This document shows positions 1 to 8,761 of a stretch of 64,000 bases of DNA, one piece after another. Position 1 is the stretch's first letter. The number at the start of each line of letters is the position of its first letter. The translations under genes and the position numbers were made by a program. A model generated the notes under the pieces. The model saw nothing but the letters and a program-made list of their open reading frames with translations. It was not told the origin of the DNA and searched no databases. Location of the stretch: contig CACIJW010000001.1 in NCBI GenBank assembly GCA_902587125.1, positions 139,566-203,565 of the forward strand, written 5' to 3'. The stretch comes from an uncultured Bacteroidota bacterium. GTDB taxonomy: Bacteria > Bacteroidota > Bacteroidia > Flavobacteriales > BACL11.

Positions 1-1
1 T

Positions 2-346
2 TTAATTGTATCAACACCTACTGGCTCAACAGGATATTCATTGAGTTGCGGAGGCCCAATAATTATGCCACAATCTGGAAATATTATTATCACCCCAATT
101 GCACAGCATAATCTTAATGTAAGACCTATCGTTATTGATGATCAATCAGTAATAAAGTTAAAAGTTATTGATCGTGACGATTTAGCATTAATTTCTTTAG
201 ATTCTCGCTCTAGAGCTTTTGACTCATCTACAGAAATCACAATCAAAAAAGCTAGTTTTAATATAAAATTGATAAATCCATCTTTTAACTCATTTTTGTC
301 TACAGTAAGAAATAAGCTTATGTGGGGAATTGACAAAAGGAATTAG
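2..346 (+). CDS. nadK: NAD kinase, C-terminal part (5' end outside window)
   Basis: This is the last 114 codons of an NAD kinase (NAD + ATP to NADP), open at the left edge. The visible part holds the conserved strand STPTGSTGYSLSCGGP, which in this family forms the NAD-binding region, followed by the P-x-x-x-H-x-L-x-x-R-P-I segment and a C-terminal beta domain. The catalytic GGDG motif would lie before the window. Its place directly before the DUF6089 and uppS genes is the usual Flavobacteriia order. Identity is confident despite truncation. Confidence 0.93.
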   Translation, partial: LIVSTPTGSTGYSLSCGGPIIMPQSGNIIITPIAQHNLNVRPIVIDDQSVIKLKVIDRDDLALISLDSRSRAFDSSTEITIKKASFNIKLINPSFNSFLSTVRNKLMWGIDKRN

Positions 347-367
347 CTTTTTTCTTATAGTATATTT

Positions 368-375
368 TATATTTG
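368..375 (+). promoter_or_regulatory. Putative -7 box (TATATTTG) of the DUF6089 gene
   Basis: Matches the Bacteroidota -7 consensus TAnnTTTG and ends 16 bases before the ATG at 392. No convincing -33 TTG at standard spacing. Confidence 0.45.
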
Positions 376-391
376 TATTAATTATTTAAAA

Positions 392-1231
392 ATGAAAAGA
401 AAAATAGTAGTAATATTCTGCTTATTCGTCACGCAATTTTGTTATGGTCAATTTAAAACAAACACTGAGCTGGGAATTCAGACAGGTGTCATGTACTATC
501 TAGGTGATTTGAACAAATGTGATGGGTGCATCTCTGGTGGACATTTTCGAGAATCTAAACCATTCATTAGTCTAAATTACAAGCAAAACATTGACAAAAG
601 AGTTTCATATAGAGCAAATATTTTGCTAGGACAAATTTCTGGAGATGATAGACTTGAAAATAGAGACTCTATAAGTAATGCTCGTGGCCTTCACTTTAAA
701 TCAAATATTTATGAACTTGCAGGAAAAGTAGAGTTTAACTTTTTACCTTATGAACTTGGAAATCCAAGGTATAAATGGACTCCATATCTTTTTTCCGGAC
801 TTTCAATGTTTTATTTTAACCCTCAGGCTGAAAACGCAAATGGAGAATGGGTTGATCTACAACCTCTTTCAACTGAAGGCCAGGGAACTACCTCATTTCC
901 TGACAGGAAGAAATATAGGCTTGCTCAATTCGCAATTCCACTTGGAGGAGGATTTAAATTTTCATTAAATAAAGTTTCTAATATTATAATAGAATATTCC
1001 TTTAGAAAGACATTTACTGATTACTTAGATGATGTCAGCACAACATATCCAGGAGAAAACGTGTTAAGACCAGAATTTGGGAATGAATCCGTATATATGT
1101 CTGATCCAACTGGCAACTTCAATGCCGGAGACCAAAGAGGTAATTCAGAAAAAAATGACTGGTACTCATACCTTGGGATAACAATATCATTTAAACTTAA
1201 TGATAATAACAAGGGTTGTGATTACGAATAA
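392..1231 (+). CDS. DUF6089 family outer-membrane beta-barrel protein
   Basis: A 279-residue protein with a clear signal peptide (cleavage near YGQ-F at about residue 20) and a length, aromatic content and alternating strands typical of small outer-membrane barrels. It resembles the DUF6089 family, found in Bacteroidota between nadK and uppS/bamA; that context is exactly reproduced here. The function is unknown. The neighbourhood suggests a role in envelope assembly, but that is inference only. Start is ATG with a -7 box 16 bases upstream. Confidence 0.8.
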   Translation: MKRKIVVIFCLFVTQFCYGQFKTNTELGIQTGVMYYLGDLNKCDGCISGGHFRESKPFISLNYKQNIDKRVSYRANILLGQISGDDRLENRDSISNARGLHFKSNIYELAGKVEFNFLPYELGNPRYKWTPYLFSGLSMFYFNPQAENANGEWVDLQPLSTEGQGTTSFPDRKKYRLAQFAIPLGGGFKFSLNKVSNIIIEYSFRKTFTDYLDDVSTTYPGENVLRPEFGNESVYMSDPTGNFNAGDQRGNSEKNDWYSYLGITISFKLNDNNKGCDYE

Positions 1232-1248
1232 TTAGAAAATCAATTAAT

Positions 1249-1965
1249 GTGGCAAAGGATCATTTTTTAGATCAAAATAATTTACCAAAACACATTGCAA
1301 TAATTATGGATGGAAATGGTAGATGGGCAAAACAAAAAAATAAATCTAGAATTTTTGGCCACAGAAATGGTGTTAAAGCTGTTAGAGAAACTGTCGAATA
1401 TGCAGCGGAAATAGGAATTAATTATTTAACACTTTATGCTTTTTCAACAGAAAATTGGCAAAGACCAAAAAAAGAAGTTTCTGGATTAATGTCTCTTTTA
1501 GTATCAACAATAAGAAGTGAAACTAAGACATTGATGGAAAATAACATTAAACTTTCTTCAATTGGTAACATGAATATGTTACCTGAAAAATGTAAAAAGG
1601 AGCTCGATGAATCCATTAAACTTACTAGTGGAAATACAAAATTAAATTTAATTTTAGCACTAAGTTACAGTAGTAGGTGGGAAATAAAAAATGCAATTAG
1701 AAAAATTATTGGTGATGGGTTGAAAGTAAATGAAATAAGTGAAGATATAATTGAACAATATTTAGCTACAAAGAACGTTCCTGACCCTGAGCTTTTAATT
1801 AGAACAAGCGGAGAAAATAGAGTTAGTAATTTTTTACTTTGGCAAATTGCATATACTGAATTTTATTTCTGTAAAAAGTTTTGGCCAGATTTTAGAAAGG
1901 AAGACTTAAAAGATGCAATTTTAGAATATCAAAAAAGAGAAAGAAGATTTGGCAAAACAGCTTAA
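1249..1965 (+). CDS. uppS: Isoprenyl transferase (undecaprenyl diphosphate synthase)
   Basis: Cis-prenyltransferase of 238 residues that builds the C55 lipid carrier for peptidoglycan and O-antigen. The MDGNGRWA motif at residues 20-27 carries the catalytic Asp21. The C-terminal RTSGE...SNFLLWQ...E segment (about 184-207) is the pyrophosphate/Mg site. The only in-frame start with the correct N-terminus is GTG at 1249; an ATG two bases earlier is out of frame. It lies 17 bases after the DUF6089 stop, and its 3' end overlaps bamA by 17 bases, so it is part of an operon. Confidence 0.96.
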   Translation: MAKDHFLDQNNLPKHIAIIMDGNGRWAKQKNKSRIFGHRNGVKAVRETVEYAAEIGINYLTLYAFSTENWQRPKKEVSGLMSLLVSTIRSETKTLMENNIKLSSIGNMNMLPEKCKKELDESIKLTSGNTKLNLILALSYSSRWEIKNAIRKIIGDGLKVNEISEDIIEQYLATKNVPDPELLIRTSGENRVSNFLLWQIAYTEFYFCKKFWPDFRKEDLKDAILEYQKRERRFGKTA

Positions 1966-4501
1966 ACACATAACATGCAAAGAATTATTTTTGAATATTG
2001 TAACAATTGTTTTACTAGCATGTTCTAACTCCTCTAATGCACAAAACAATGAATTAATTGATTATTCAAACAAAAAGTCATATAAAATTGAGGCCATAGA
2101 TGTCGTTGGCTTAGAATTCATCAATGAATCTAATATAATTAAGATGACTGAGCTGGAAGTTGGAAAAATTATTAATGTACCGGGAGACATCATTTCTGAA
2201 TCGATAAAAAAACTTTGGGATCAAAATTTATTTTCTGACATAAAAATTTCAATAAATAAAATAGATAGTAACAAAATAAACTTAGATATTAATTTGACTG
2301 AGTTGCCAAGACTCTCCAAATTTAAATTTGAAGGAAAAATTAGTAAATCAGATATTAGTTCATTAAAAGAGGACCTAAATCTTATTAGTGGTAGTGTTAT
2401 TAGTAAAAATACTATTTCAAATAGTTCTAACATAATAAGAAACTTTTACATAAGCAAGGGCTTTTACAGCATTAAAATAGACAGTAAAGTAGAAGATGAC
2501 AAACAAAGTAAGAATTCTAAAATTTTAGTGTTTAAGATTGATAAAGGCAAAAAAGTAAAAATTAAAAATATTGAAATATCTGGCAGAAAAAAGATTTTAA
2601 ATTCTTCCAAAAAGTTTTTAGATAAATCTGATTCAACTTTCATTATTAGCGATTCAAAATTTAAAAGACTACTGAAAGAAACAAAAGAAAAGAAGTGGTG
2701 GAGATTTTTCAAGGTTTCAAAATATATTGAAGAAAATTATGAAAATGATAAAAGCTCAATAATTAAAAAATATAATGAACTTGGTTACAGAGATGCAAAA
2801 ATTTCATTTGACACTATTTTAATTAATGATGACAACACAATTAGTATCAATATTAAGGTTGATGAAGGTGAAAAATACTTTTTTGGTAATGTTTTTTGGA
2901 TTGGAAACAAGATTTACTCAAATGATGAATTATCAAAAAGACTTTCAATTAAGTCAGGTGATATATACAACCAAACATTCCTTGAGGAAAAGCTTTTTGG
3001 TAACGCGAACGGAGATGATGTTAGCTCTTTATATTTAGACGATGGTTATTTATTTTTTAATGCAAGTCCCTCAGAAATTGTTAAAGAAAATAATTATATA
3101 GATTTAAATATTAAACTCTATGAAGGCGATAAAGCAAAAGTAAACAAGGTAAACGTGATTGGTAACTCTAAAACTAATGATCATGTGATTATGAGAGAAA
3201 TTAGAACAAAACCTGGTGATTTATTTAAGCGATCAGACATAATGAGATCTCAAAGAGAATTGAACAATTTACAATATTTTGATCCAGAAAAGTTCGATGT
3301 TAAAATTGAGCCTAATCAAAGTAGAAATACAGTAGATATCACTTATGTTGTCTCAGAAAAATCAACAGATCAAATTAATTTACAAGGTGGTTGGGGTGCT
3401 GGAAGAGTTGTTGGTTCGCTTGGTTTTAGGTTTACAAACTTTTCAAGTAAAAAGTTTTTTACTAAGGATGCTTGGAAACCTCTTCCGTCTGGTGATGGGC
3501 AAACTTTATCAATCTCAGCCTCTTCTAATGGTATTTATTACCAGAACTATAATTTAACTTTTGTAGAGCCTTGGCTTGGAGGTAAGAAACCAAATTCTCT
3601 TTCAGTGTCTGCATACAAGTCAATAAGCTCAAATGGACAAACCGGTAATGATAGACAATCAATTGAAATAACTGGAGTTTCTTTGGGTTTGGGTAAAAGA
3701 TTAAAGATTCCTGATGATTATTTTACTTTATACAACGGCATTACATTTCAGAGGTACGATTTAAATAATTCACAATCATTTTTTAGCTTTAATAATGGAT
3801 ACTCTAACAATTTTAATCTTAACATTAACATAGGTAGAAATTCTATTGATCAGTTGATTTATCCAAGAAGTGGATCCAAGTTTAATCTGAGTTTAAAGTT
3901 GACACCGCCCTACTCACTATTTTCAAAAAATGAGGATTTTGCTAATATGACAGACCAAGAAAGATTTAAGTGGGTAGAATATTACAAATGGAAATTTACA
4001 TCTTCCTGGTTTTCTGCTTTTAATGACAAGCTTGTTTTAAACAATAGAGCAGAAATGGGACTTTTAGGCGCTTACAATAACCAAATCGGTGTTTCTCCAT
4101 TTGAGAGATTTTATGTTGGTGGTGACGGTTTAAGTGGAATGGGGTATGTTTTTGATGGAAGAGAGCTGATTTCTTTAAGAGGATACAGCAATAATTCTGT
4201 TTCTCCCCAAACTGGAGGTACTATATATACTAAATACACCTCGGAACTTAGATATGCTTTAAGTCTTAACCCTACGTCAACTGTTTATATTTTAGCATTT
4301 TTAGAGGGTGGTAATTCTTGGGATAACTTTGATTTTTATAATCCTTTTGAAATAAAAAAATCAGCAGGATTTGGTGTAAGAATTATGCTGCCAATGGTTG
4401 GTATGATGGGTATAGATTATGGCTGGGGATTTGATGAAATCTTAAATAACCCTGATGCAAACGGAGGACAATTTCATTTTTCAATTGGTCAACAATTTTA
4501 G
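1949..4501 (+). CDS. bamA: Outer membrane protein assembly factor BamA
   Basis: 850-residue Omp85-family protein that inserts barrels into the outer membrane. An N-terminal signal peptide (cleavage near NAQ-N, residue 32) is followed by POTRA repeats to about residue 460 and a C-terminal 16-strand barrel. The conserved (V)RGF/Y loop motif appears as SLRGYSNNS, and the protein ends in Phe as barrels do. The start is TTG inside uppS. A later TTG at 1991 would leave a signal peptide with no basic N-region, so the earlier one is preferred. An LLAC sequence in the signal mimics a lipobox, but BamA is not a lipoprotein. Confidence 0.93.
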   Translation: MAKQLKHITCKELFLNIVTIVLLACSNSSNAQNNELIDYSNKKSYKIEAIDVVGLEFINESNIIKMTELEVGKIINVPGDIISESIKKLWDQNLFSDIKISINKIDSNKINLDINLTELPRLSKFKFEGKISKSDISSLKEDLNLISGSVISKNTISNSSNIIRNFYISKGFYSIKIDSKVEDDKQSKNSKILVFKIDKGKKVKIKNIEISGRKKILNSSKKFLDKSDSTFIISDSKFKRLLKETKEKKWWRFFKVSKYIEENYENDKSSIIKKYNELGYRDAKISFDTILINDDNTISINIKVDEGEKYFFGNVFWIGNKIYSNDELSKRLSIKSGDIYNQTFLEEKLFGNANGDDVSSLYLDDGYLFFNASPSEIVKENNYIDLNIKLYEGDKAKVNKVNVIGNSKTNDHVIMREIRTKPGDLFKRSDIMRSQRELNNLQYFDPEKFDVKIEPNQSRNTVDITYVVSEKSTDQINLQGGWGAGRVVGSLGFRFTNFSSKKFFTKDAWKPLPSGDGQTLSISASSNGIYYQNYNLTFVEPWLGGKKPNSLSVSAYKSISSNGQTGNDRQSIEITGVSLGLGKRLKIPDDYFTLYNGITFQRYDLNNSQSFFSFNNGYSNNFNLNINIGRNSIDQLIYPRSGSKFNLSLKLTPPYSLFSKNEDFANMTDQERFKWVEYYKWKFTSSWFSAFNDKLVLNNRAEMGLLGAYNNQIGVSPFERFYVGGDGLSGMGYVFDGRELISLRGYSNNSVSPQTGGTIYTKYTSELRYALSLNPTSTVYILAFLEGGNSWDNFDFYNPFEIKKSAGFGVRIMLPMVGMMGIDYGWGFDEILNNPDANGGQFHFSIGQQF

Positions 4502-4502
4502 T

Positions 4503-4510
4503 TAAATTTG
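4503..4510 (+). promoter_or_regulatory. Putative -7 box (TAAATTTG) before the first ompH
   Basis: Perfect TAnnTTTG starting directly after the bamA stop and ending 4 bases before the ompH ATG. If used, transcription would start at or next to the start codon. Confidence 0.45.
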
Positions 4511-4514
4511 TAAT

Positions 4515-5021
4515 ATGAAAAAAATCAAATTTTTAATCTTATTTTTCGTAATTACAAATTACTCACTTGCTCAAAAGTTTGCATATGTTGACACTGATTA
4601 TATACTTGCAAAAATACCTGAATACAATCAAGCTCAAGACAAACTTGATAATTATTCAAAAGGGTGGCAAGAGGAAATTGAAATGACTATGCAAAAAATT
4701 GAAAAAATGTATAGATCTTACCAAAGTGAACAAATTTTACTCACTGAAGAGATGAAAAGTGCAAGAGAAGACATGATATTTGCTGAGGAAAAAAAAGTTC
4801 AAGATTTACAAATAAAATATTTTGGTCCTGAAGGTATGCTTTTTTCAAAAAGACAAGAACTAATAAAACCTATACAAGACAAAATTTATGATGCTATTCA
4901 ACAGGTAGCAACTAACAACAAATATTCAGTTATATTTGATAGCTCCAGCGATTTAATTATGCTTTACACAAATAATAATTTAGACAAGAGCGACAAGGTA
5001 TTGGAACTAATGGGTTATTAA
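4515..5021 (+). CDS. OmpH/Skp family periplasmic chaperone (copy 1)
   Basis: 168-residue OmpH/Skp-like protein. It has a signal peptide ending LAQ-K (about residue 20), then the family opening KFAYVDTDYILAKIPEY, a long charged helical hairpin from about 40 to 120, and the closing YSVIFDSSSDL strand. Skp proteins hold unfolded outer-membrane proteins in the periplasm and deliver them to the BAM complex, which fits the position directly after bamA. It is followed after 14 bases by a second, divergent copy. Confidence 0.9.
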   Translation: MKKIKFLILFFVITNYSLAQKFAYVDTDYILAKIPEYNQAQDKLDNYSKGWQEEIEMTMQKIEKMYRSYQSEQILLTEEMKSAREDMIFAEEKKVQDLQIKYFGPEGMLFSKRQELIKPIQDKIYDAIQQVATNNKYSVIFDSSSDLIMLYTNNNLDKSDKVLELMGY

Positions 5022-5035
5022 CTAAAAAAAACAAT

Positions 5036-5530
5036 ATGAAAAAAATATTAATACTTTTAATTTCAACTTTAACATTAACATCATTACACGCTCAAAAGTT
5101 TGGGTTTATTGACTCTCAAGAACTACTACTTTTGATGCCTGAAAGAAAAACTGCTGAAACTGAGGTTCAAGAGTTTGCTAAAAGTCTAGAATCACAGCTT
5201 GCAGCAATGACTTCTGAATATCAGCAAAGTGTTGAAAATTATCAGGCTAATGAATCAACATACACTGATTTAGTAAAGCAAGATAAAATCGCCGAAATTA
5301 CTGGTCTAGAACAAAGGATTCAGTCATTTCAACAAAATGCCCAGCAAGCTTTACAAAGTAAAGAGCAAGAATTGCTTGAGCCTATATTGCAAAAAGCAAG
5401 AAATGCAATTAATGAAGTTGCAGAAGAAGGAAAATACACATACATTTTTGATAAAAGTATGGGGACATTGCTTTATGCTGAAGATAGTGAAAACATAATT
5501 TCAAAAGTCAAGAAAAAACTTGGTCTTTAA
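5036..5530 (+). CDS. OmpH/Skp family periplasmic chaperone (copy 2)
   Basis: 164-residue paralogue of the preceding gene, with signal peptide (cleavage after LHAQ), the QKFGFIDSQELL opening, a Gln/Glu-rich coiled-coil arm and a C-terminal YTYIFDKS strand. The two copies share fold and motifs but little sequence in the arms, so the duplication is old. Such tandem ompH pairs between bamA and murI are usual in Flavobacteriia. Co-transcription with copy 1 is likely. Confidence 0.9.
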   Translation: MKKILILLISTLTLTSLHAQKFGFIDSQELLLLMPERKTAETEVQEFAKSLESQLAAMTSEYQQSVENYQANESTYTDLVKQDKIAEITGLEQRIQSFQQNAQQALQSKEQELLEPILQKARNAINEVAEEGKYTYIFDKSMGTLLYAEDSENIISKVKKKLGL

Positions 5531-5539
5531 TTCATTTTT

Positions 5540-6325
5540 TTGAAAAATAATAACCCTATAGGTATATTTGATTCTGGAATTGGTGGTTTAACAATAGCAA
5601 GAGCAATTAAGAGAAAATTACCAAATGAATCTTTGATTTATTTTGGAGACACTCAACATTTACCCTATGGTGATAAATCATCAAAATCAATAGTTTTTTT
5701 TTCAGAACAAATAATAAATTTTCTAAGGACAAAAAAATGTAAAGCTATAATAGTTGCTTGCAATAGCGCTTCGTCTTATTTACCCATTTCAGGTGATTAT
5801 CAAAATATTTTTAATGTAATAGATCCAGTGATAAAATATTTGAAAAAATTCAAAAAACTCAAAATTGGTATTATTGGTACAAAGGCAACCATTTCTTCAA
5901 AAGTATATTTTGATAAAATTAAAAGTTTAAATAGAGAATTATCTGTTGAACAAATGTCAACTCCATTGCTGGTACCTATGATAGAAGAAGGATTTGTAAA
6001 TGAAATAATTAGTAAAACAATAATTAAAAATTACTTAACAAGAAAACAGTTTGAAAAAATAGATAAACTTATTTTAGCTTGCACACATTATCCTCTTATT
6101 GAGAAACAAATAGCAGAAGTATGTCCTGAAATTGAAATAATCAATACAGTAGATATAATCTCAGAATTTATAAAAAAAAGTTTAAAATCTTTGGATTTAC
6201 TTTCTTTAAATTCATCTCCAAAATATGATTTTTATGCCTCTAACTACACTAATTCGTTTGAAAAAACTGCAAGTTTATTTTTTAAAGAAGAAATTAAACT
6301 AAAAGAAATTAAAATATGGTCCTAA
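5540..6325 (+). CDS. murI: Glutamate racemase
   Basis: 261-residue cofactor-independent racemase making D-glutamate for peptidoglycan. Motifs present: GIFDSGIGGLT (Asp11-Ser12), the first catalytic cysteine in VACNSAS (Cys74) and the second in LACTHYPLI (Cys181), the pair of acid/base thiols. The start is TTG at 5540; no ATG occurs before the essential FDSGIGG motif. It lies 9 bases after ompH copy 2 and closes the envelope operon. Confidence 0.95.
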   Translation: MKNNNPIGIFDSGIGGLTIARAIKRKLPNESLIYFGDTQHLPYGDKSSKSIVFFSEQIINFLRTKKCKAIIVACNSASSYLPISGDYQNIFNVIDPVIKYLKKFKKLKIGIIGTKATISSKVYFDKIKSLNRELSVEQMSTPLLVPMIEEGFVNEIISKTIIKNYLTRKQFEKIDKLILACTHYPLIEKQIAEVCPEIEIINTVDIISEFIKKSLKSLDLLSLNSSPKYDFYASNYTNSFEKTASLFFKEEIKLKEIKIWS

Positions 6326-6334
6326 AGAACTAAT

Positions 6335-6937
6335 ATGAATTATACAATTTACATGGAAAGCACACCTAACCCCGAGGTTATGAAATTTGTTGCAAATAAG
6401 ATCTTAACTGAAGATAGTATAGAACTATTAAACAATAAAAATAGCAACCAAGTTCCTCTGGCAATGGAACTTTTTAAATTCCCATTTATTAAGTCTATTT
6501 TTATTAGCTATAACTTTATTTCAATTACAAAAAATAATGATATTGATTGGCACGAAATATCAACAGAAGTTAGGGAGTTCATTAATAATTATCTAAATAA
6601 AAAAGGTTTTGTAAATAACTTTAAAAGTTCTGCCAATGTTGAGTCAGAACTTTTAAATGATGATATTACTCAACACAAAAAAATTGACACTAAAAATCTA
6701 AGTGATTTTGAAAAGAATATAGTTTCGATAATTGATCAATATATTCAACCTGCAGTTGCTGCAGATGGTGGTAGTATTGTTTTTAAATCTTTTGAAAAAG
6801 GTGTTGTATATGTAATTTTGAAGGGAGCTTGTAGTGGTTGTCCTTCATCAACGATTACGCTTAAACAAGGTATAGAGAATCTATTAAAGCAAAAACTTGG
6901 AAACGATATTAAAGAAGTGATGGCGTATAATGGATAG
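6335..6937 (+). CDS. Nfu-type Fe-S cluster carrier (NifU family protein)
   Basis: 200-residue Fe-S carrier with the two-domain Nfu layout. An N-terminal Nfu_N domain (about 1-90, opening YMESTPNPEVMKFV) is followed by a C-terminal NifU domain (about 117-190) with the cluster-binding CSGCPSS motif. It likely delivers Fe-S clusters to target apoproteins. It sits next to a 4Fe-4S ferredoxin, a ferredoxin reductase and a 2Fe-2S ferredoxin. It is 9 bases after murI and converges with the ferredoxin gene, whose stop is 1 base away. Confidence 0.92.
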   Translation: MNYTIYMESTPNPEVMKFVANKILTEDSIELLNNKNSNQVPLAMELFKFPFIKSIFISYNFISITKNNDIDWHEISTEVREFINNYLNKKGFVNNFKSSANVESELLNDDITQHKKIDTKNLSDFEKNIVSIIDQYIQPAVAADGGSIVFKSFEKGVVYVILKGACSGCPSSTITLKQGIENLLKQKLGNDIKEVMAYNG

Positions 6938-6938
6938 A

Positions 6939-7286
6939 CTAAGAATGCATTAATTGCTTCTTTTTTAATAAAATATCATTTGTTTCTACATTATTTTCAT
7001 CAGGTAAACAACAATCTACAGGGCATACAGCAGCACATTGTGGCTCCTCATGAAAACCTACACACTCTGTACATTTATTAGTTACAATGTAAAAAAATTC
7101 TTCAGAAACAGGTTGATTAGATGCATCAGCATCAACAGATTGCCCGTTGTGTAAATACACATTTCCTGATAATGATGTCCCTTCAGAATATTTCCAAAGC
7201 TCATCAGGTCCATATATCGCATTGTTTGGGCATTCTGCTTCGCAAGCTCCGCAGTTAATGCAATCATCGGTTATTTTTATTGCCAT
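6939..7286 (-). CDS. 2x[4Fe-4S]-type ferredoxin
   Basis: 115-residue ferredoxin with two cysteine clusters. The first is C9-x2-C12-x2-C15-x3-C19, followed by P20. The second is C72-x2-C75-x8-C84-x3-C88, where the long spacing is typical of the YfhL/Allochromatium-like ferredoxins. A roughly 45-residue insertion separates the two motifs, a form common in Bacteroidota. It is a low-potential electron carrier, plausibly served by the reductase encoded divergently. Start ATG lies 7 bases from a -7 box. Confidence 0.9.
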   Translation of the reverse strand: MAIKITDDCINCGACEAECPNNAIYGPDELWKYSEGTSLSGNVYLHNGQSVDADASNQPVSEEFFYIVTNKCTECVGFHEEPQCAAVCPVDCCLPDENNVETNDILLKKKQLMHS

Positions 7287-7293
7287 AGTATTG

Positions 7294-7301
7294 CAAAATT
7301 A
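7294..7301 (-). promoter_or_regulatory. Putative -7 box (TAATTTTG, minus strand) of the 4Fe-4S ferredoxin gene
   Basis: Reverse complement reads TAATTTTG and ends 7 bases before the ferredoxin ATG. Together with the box at 7356-7363 it makes the 90-base gap a divergent promoter region. Confidence 0.55.
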
Positions 7302-7355
7302 AATATATTTTAACAAAAAATATTATTAGCAACCTAATATTAATTTTTTGCTTTG

Positions 7356-7363
7356 TACTTTTG
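7356..7363 (+). promoter_or_regulatory. Putative -7 box (TACTTTTG) of the ferredoxin reductase gene
   Basis: Perfect TAnnTTTG match ending 13 bases before the ATG at 7377. Confidence 0.55.
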
Positions 7364-7376
7364 CAAAAATTAGTTT

Positions 7377-8432
7377 ATGATTAAAACTGATATTTTAATA
7401 ATTGGAGCTGGCCCGACTGGTCTTTTTGCAGTTTTTGAAGCTGGACTTTTAAAAATGAAATGTCATTTGATTGATGCTTTGGCACAACCTGGTGGTCAGT
7501 GTGCCGAAATCTATCCGAAAAAACCTATTTATGATATACCAGGCTTTCCTGAAATATTGGCTGGAGAGTTAGTCGATAATCTTATGAGCCAGTGCAAACA
7601 ATTTGAGCCCGGATTCACACTTGGTGAGAGAGCTGATAAACTTGAGAAATTAGATGATGGAAGTTTCATTGTTACAACTAACAAGGGTACTAAACATAAT
7701 TCAAAAATTATCGCAATAGCAGGTGGTCTTGGAAGTTTTGAACCTAGAAAACCAATTCTTGAAAATCTTCAAAAATATGAAGATAATGGAGTTGATTACA
7801 TGATTAAAGATCCTCAAAAATTTAAAGATAAAAGTGTAATTATAGCTGGCGGAGGCGACTCTGCTTTAGACTGGACTATTTTTTTAGCTGACATATGTAA
7901 ATCTGTGACTCTGATTCACAGAAGAAATGAATTTAGAGGAGCATTAGATTCGGTTGACAAAGTAATAGAGTTAAAAGATAAAAACAAGGTTAATGTTATT
8001 ACTCCCGCAGAAGTAGAAAAATTACATGGAGATAAAAAACTTGAAAAAATAACAATAAGAATTAATCAAGATAACTTAAAAGAAATTTCCACAGATTTTT
8101 TCATTCCTCTTTTTGGACTATCTCCAAAACTGGGTCCACTGTCAGAATGGGGATTTGATATTGAAAAAAATGCTATTAAAGTTGATACTTTCGACTATCA
8201 AACAAACATACCTGGAATATTTGCAATTGGAGATATAAATACATATAAAGGAAAACTAAAATTAATTTTATGTGGTTTTCATGAAGCAACACTAATGTGT
8301 CAGTCTGCATATAAAATTCTAAATCCTGGAAAAAATTTAATATTGAAGTATACAACAGTAAGTGGAGTTCACGGATTTGATGGCTCAAAAAAAGAAGCTG
8401 AGAAATCGGTTGTTAAATCAATTAATTCTTAA
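7377..8432 (+). CDS. Thioredoxin-reductase-like ferredoxin-NADP(+) reductase
   Basis: 351-residue flavoprotein with an N-terminal FAD-binding GAGPTG motif (residues 10-15), an NADPH-binding segment VIIAGGGDSALDW in the middle, and the C-terminal FAIGDIN FAD motif. It lacks the redox CxxC of thioredoxin reductase, placing it in the TrxR-like FNR group (YumC type). It moves electrons between NADPH and ferredoxin. It is translationally coupled to the following 2Fe-2S ferredoxin (overlap TAATG) and faces a 4Fe-4S ferredoxin. Both carriers are plausible partners; which one is used cannot be read from the sequence. Confidence 0.9.
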   Translation: MIKTDILIIGAGPTGLFAVFEAGLLKMKCHLIDALAQPGGQCAEIYPKKPIYDIPGFPEILAGELVDNLMSQCKQFEPGFTLGERADKLEKLDDGSFIVTTNKGTKHNSKIIAIAGGLGSFEPRKPILENLQKYEDNGVDYMIKDPQKFKDKSVIIAGGGDSALDWTIFLADICKSVTLIHRRNEFRGALDSVDKVIELKDKNKVNVITPAEVEKLHGDKKLEKITIRINQDNLKEISTDFFIPLFGLSPKLGPLSEWGFDIEKNAIKVDTFDYQTNIPGIFAIGDINTYKGKLKLILCGFHEATLMCQSAYKILNPGKNLILKYTTVSGVHGFDGSKKEAEKSVVKSINS

Positions 8433-8761
8433 TGACTGATATCTCCATATCTATAAAAGACCGAACAGGTAAAATTCATTCTGTGAGTGCTCCTACTGAT
8501 ATGTCAATGAATTTAATGGAATTAGTAAAAAGCTATGAAATTGAGGATGAGGGGACAATAGGAACATGTGGAGGAATGGCTATGTGTGCATCTTGCCAAT
8601 GTTATATTTTGTCTGAACATCAACTAAAAGAAATGGAAGATGATGAAGAAGCAATGTTATCTGAAGCTTTTTTTGTGAAAGACAATAGTAGATTGAGCTG
8701 CCAGATTTTTATAACTAAGGATTTAGATGGACTTGAATTTGAAATTGCTCCAGCTAGTTAA
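8432..8761 (+). CDS. 2Fe-2S ferredoxin (adrenodoxin-like)
   Basis: 109-residue plant/adrenodoxin-fold ferredoxin. The cluster ligands follow C46-x5-C52-x2-C55 with the fourth at C90 in the RLSCQI motif; C57 is an extra cysteine. The acidic helix ahead of C90 and the RLSCQ ending point to the adrenodoxin subgroup. It starts on the last base of the reductase stop codon, so the pair is translationally coupled. Its 3' end overlaps the convergent odhB gene by 8 bases. Confidence 0.9.
   Translation: MTDISISIKDRTGKIHSVSAPTDMSMNLMELVKSYEIEDEGTIGTCGGMAMCASCQCYILSEHQLKEMEDDEEAMLSEAFFVKDNSRLSCQIFITKDLDGLEFEIAPAS

Noticed and set aside
1991-2045. LLAC lipobox-like motif in the BamA signal peptide
   Set aside because: BamA is an Omp85 barrel, and the NAQ-N site fits signal peptidase I.
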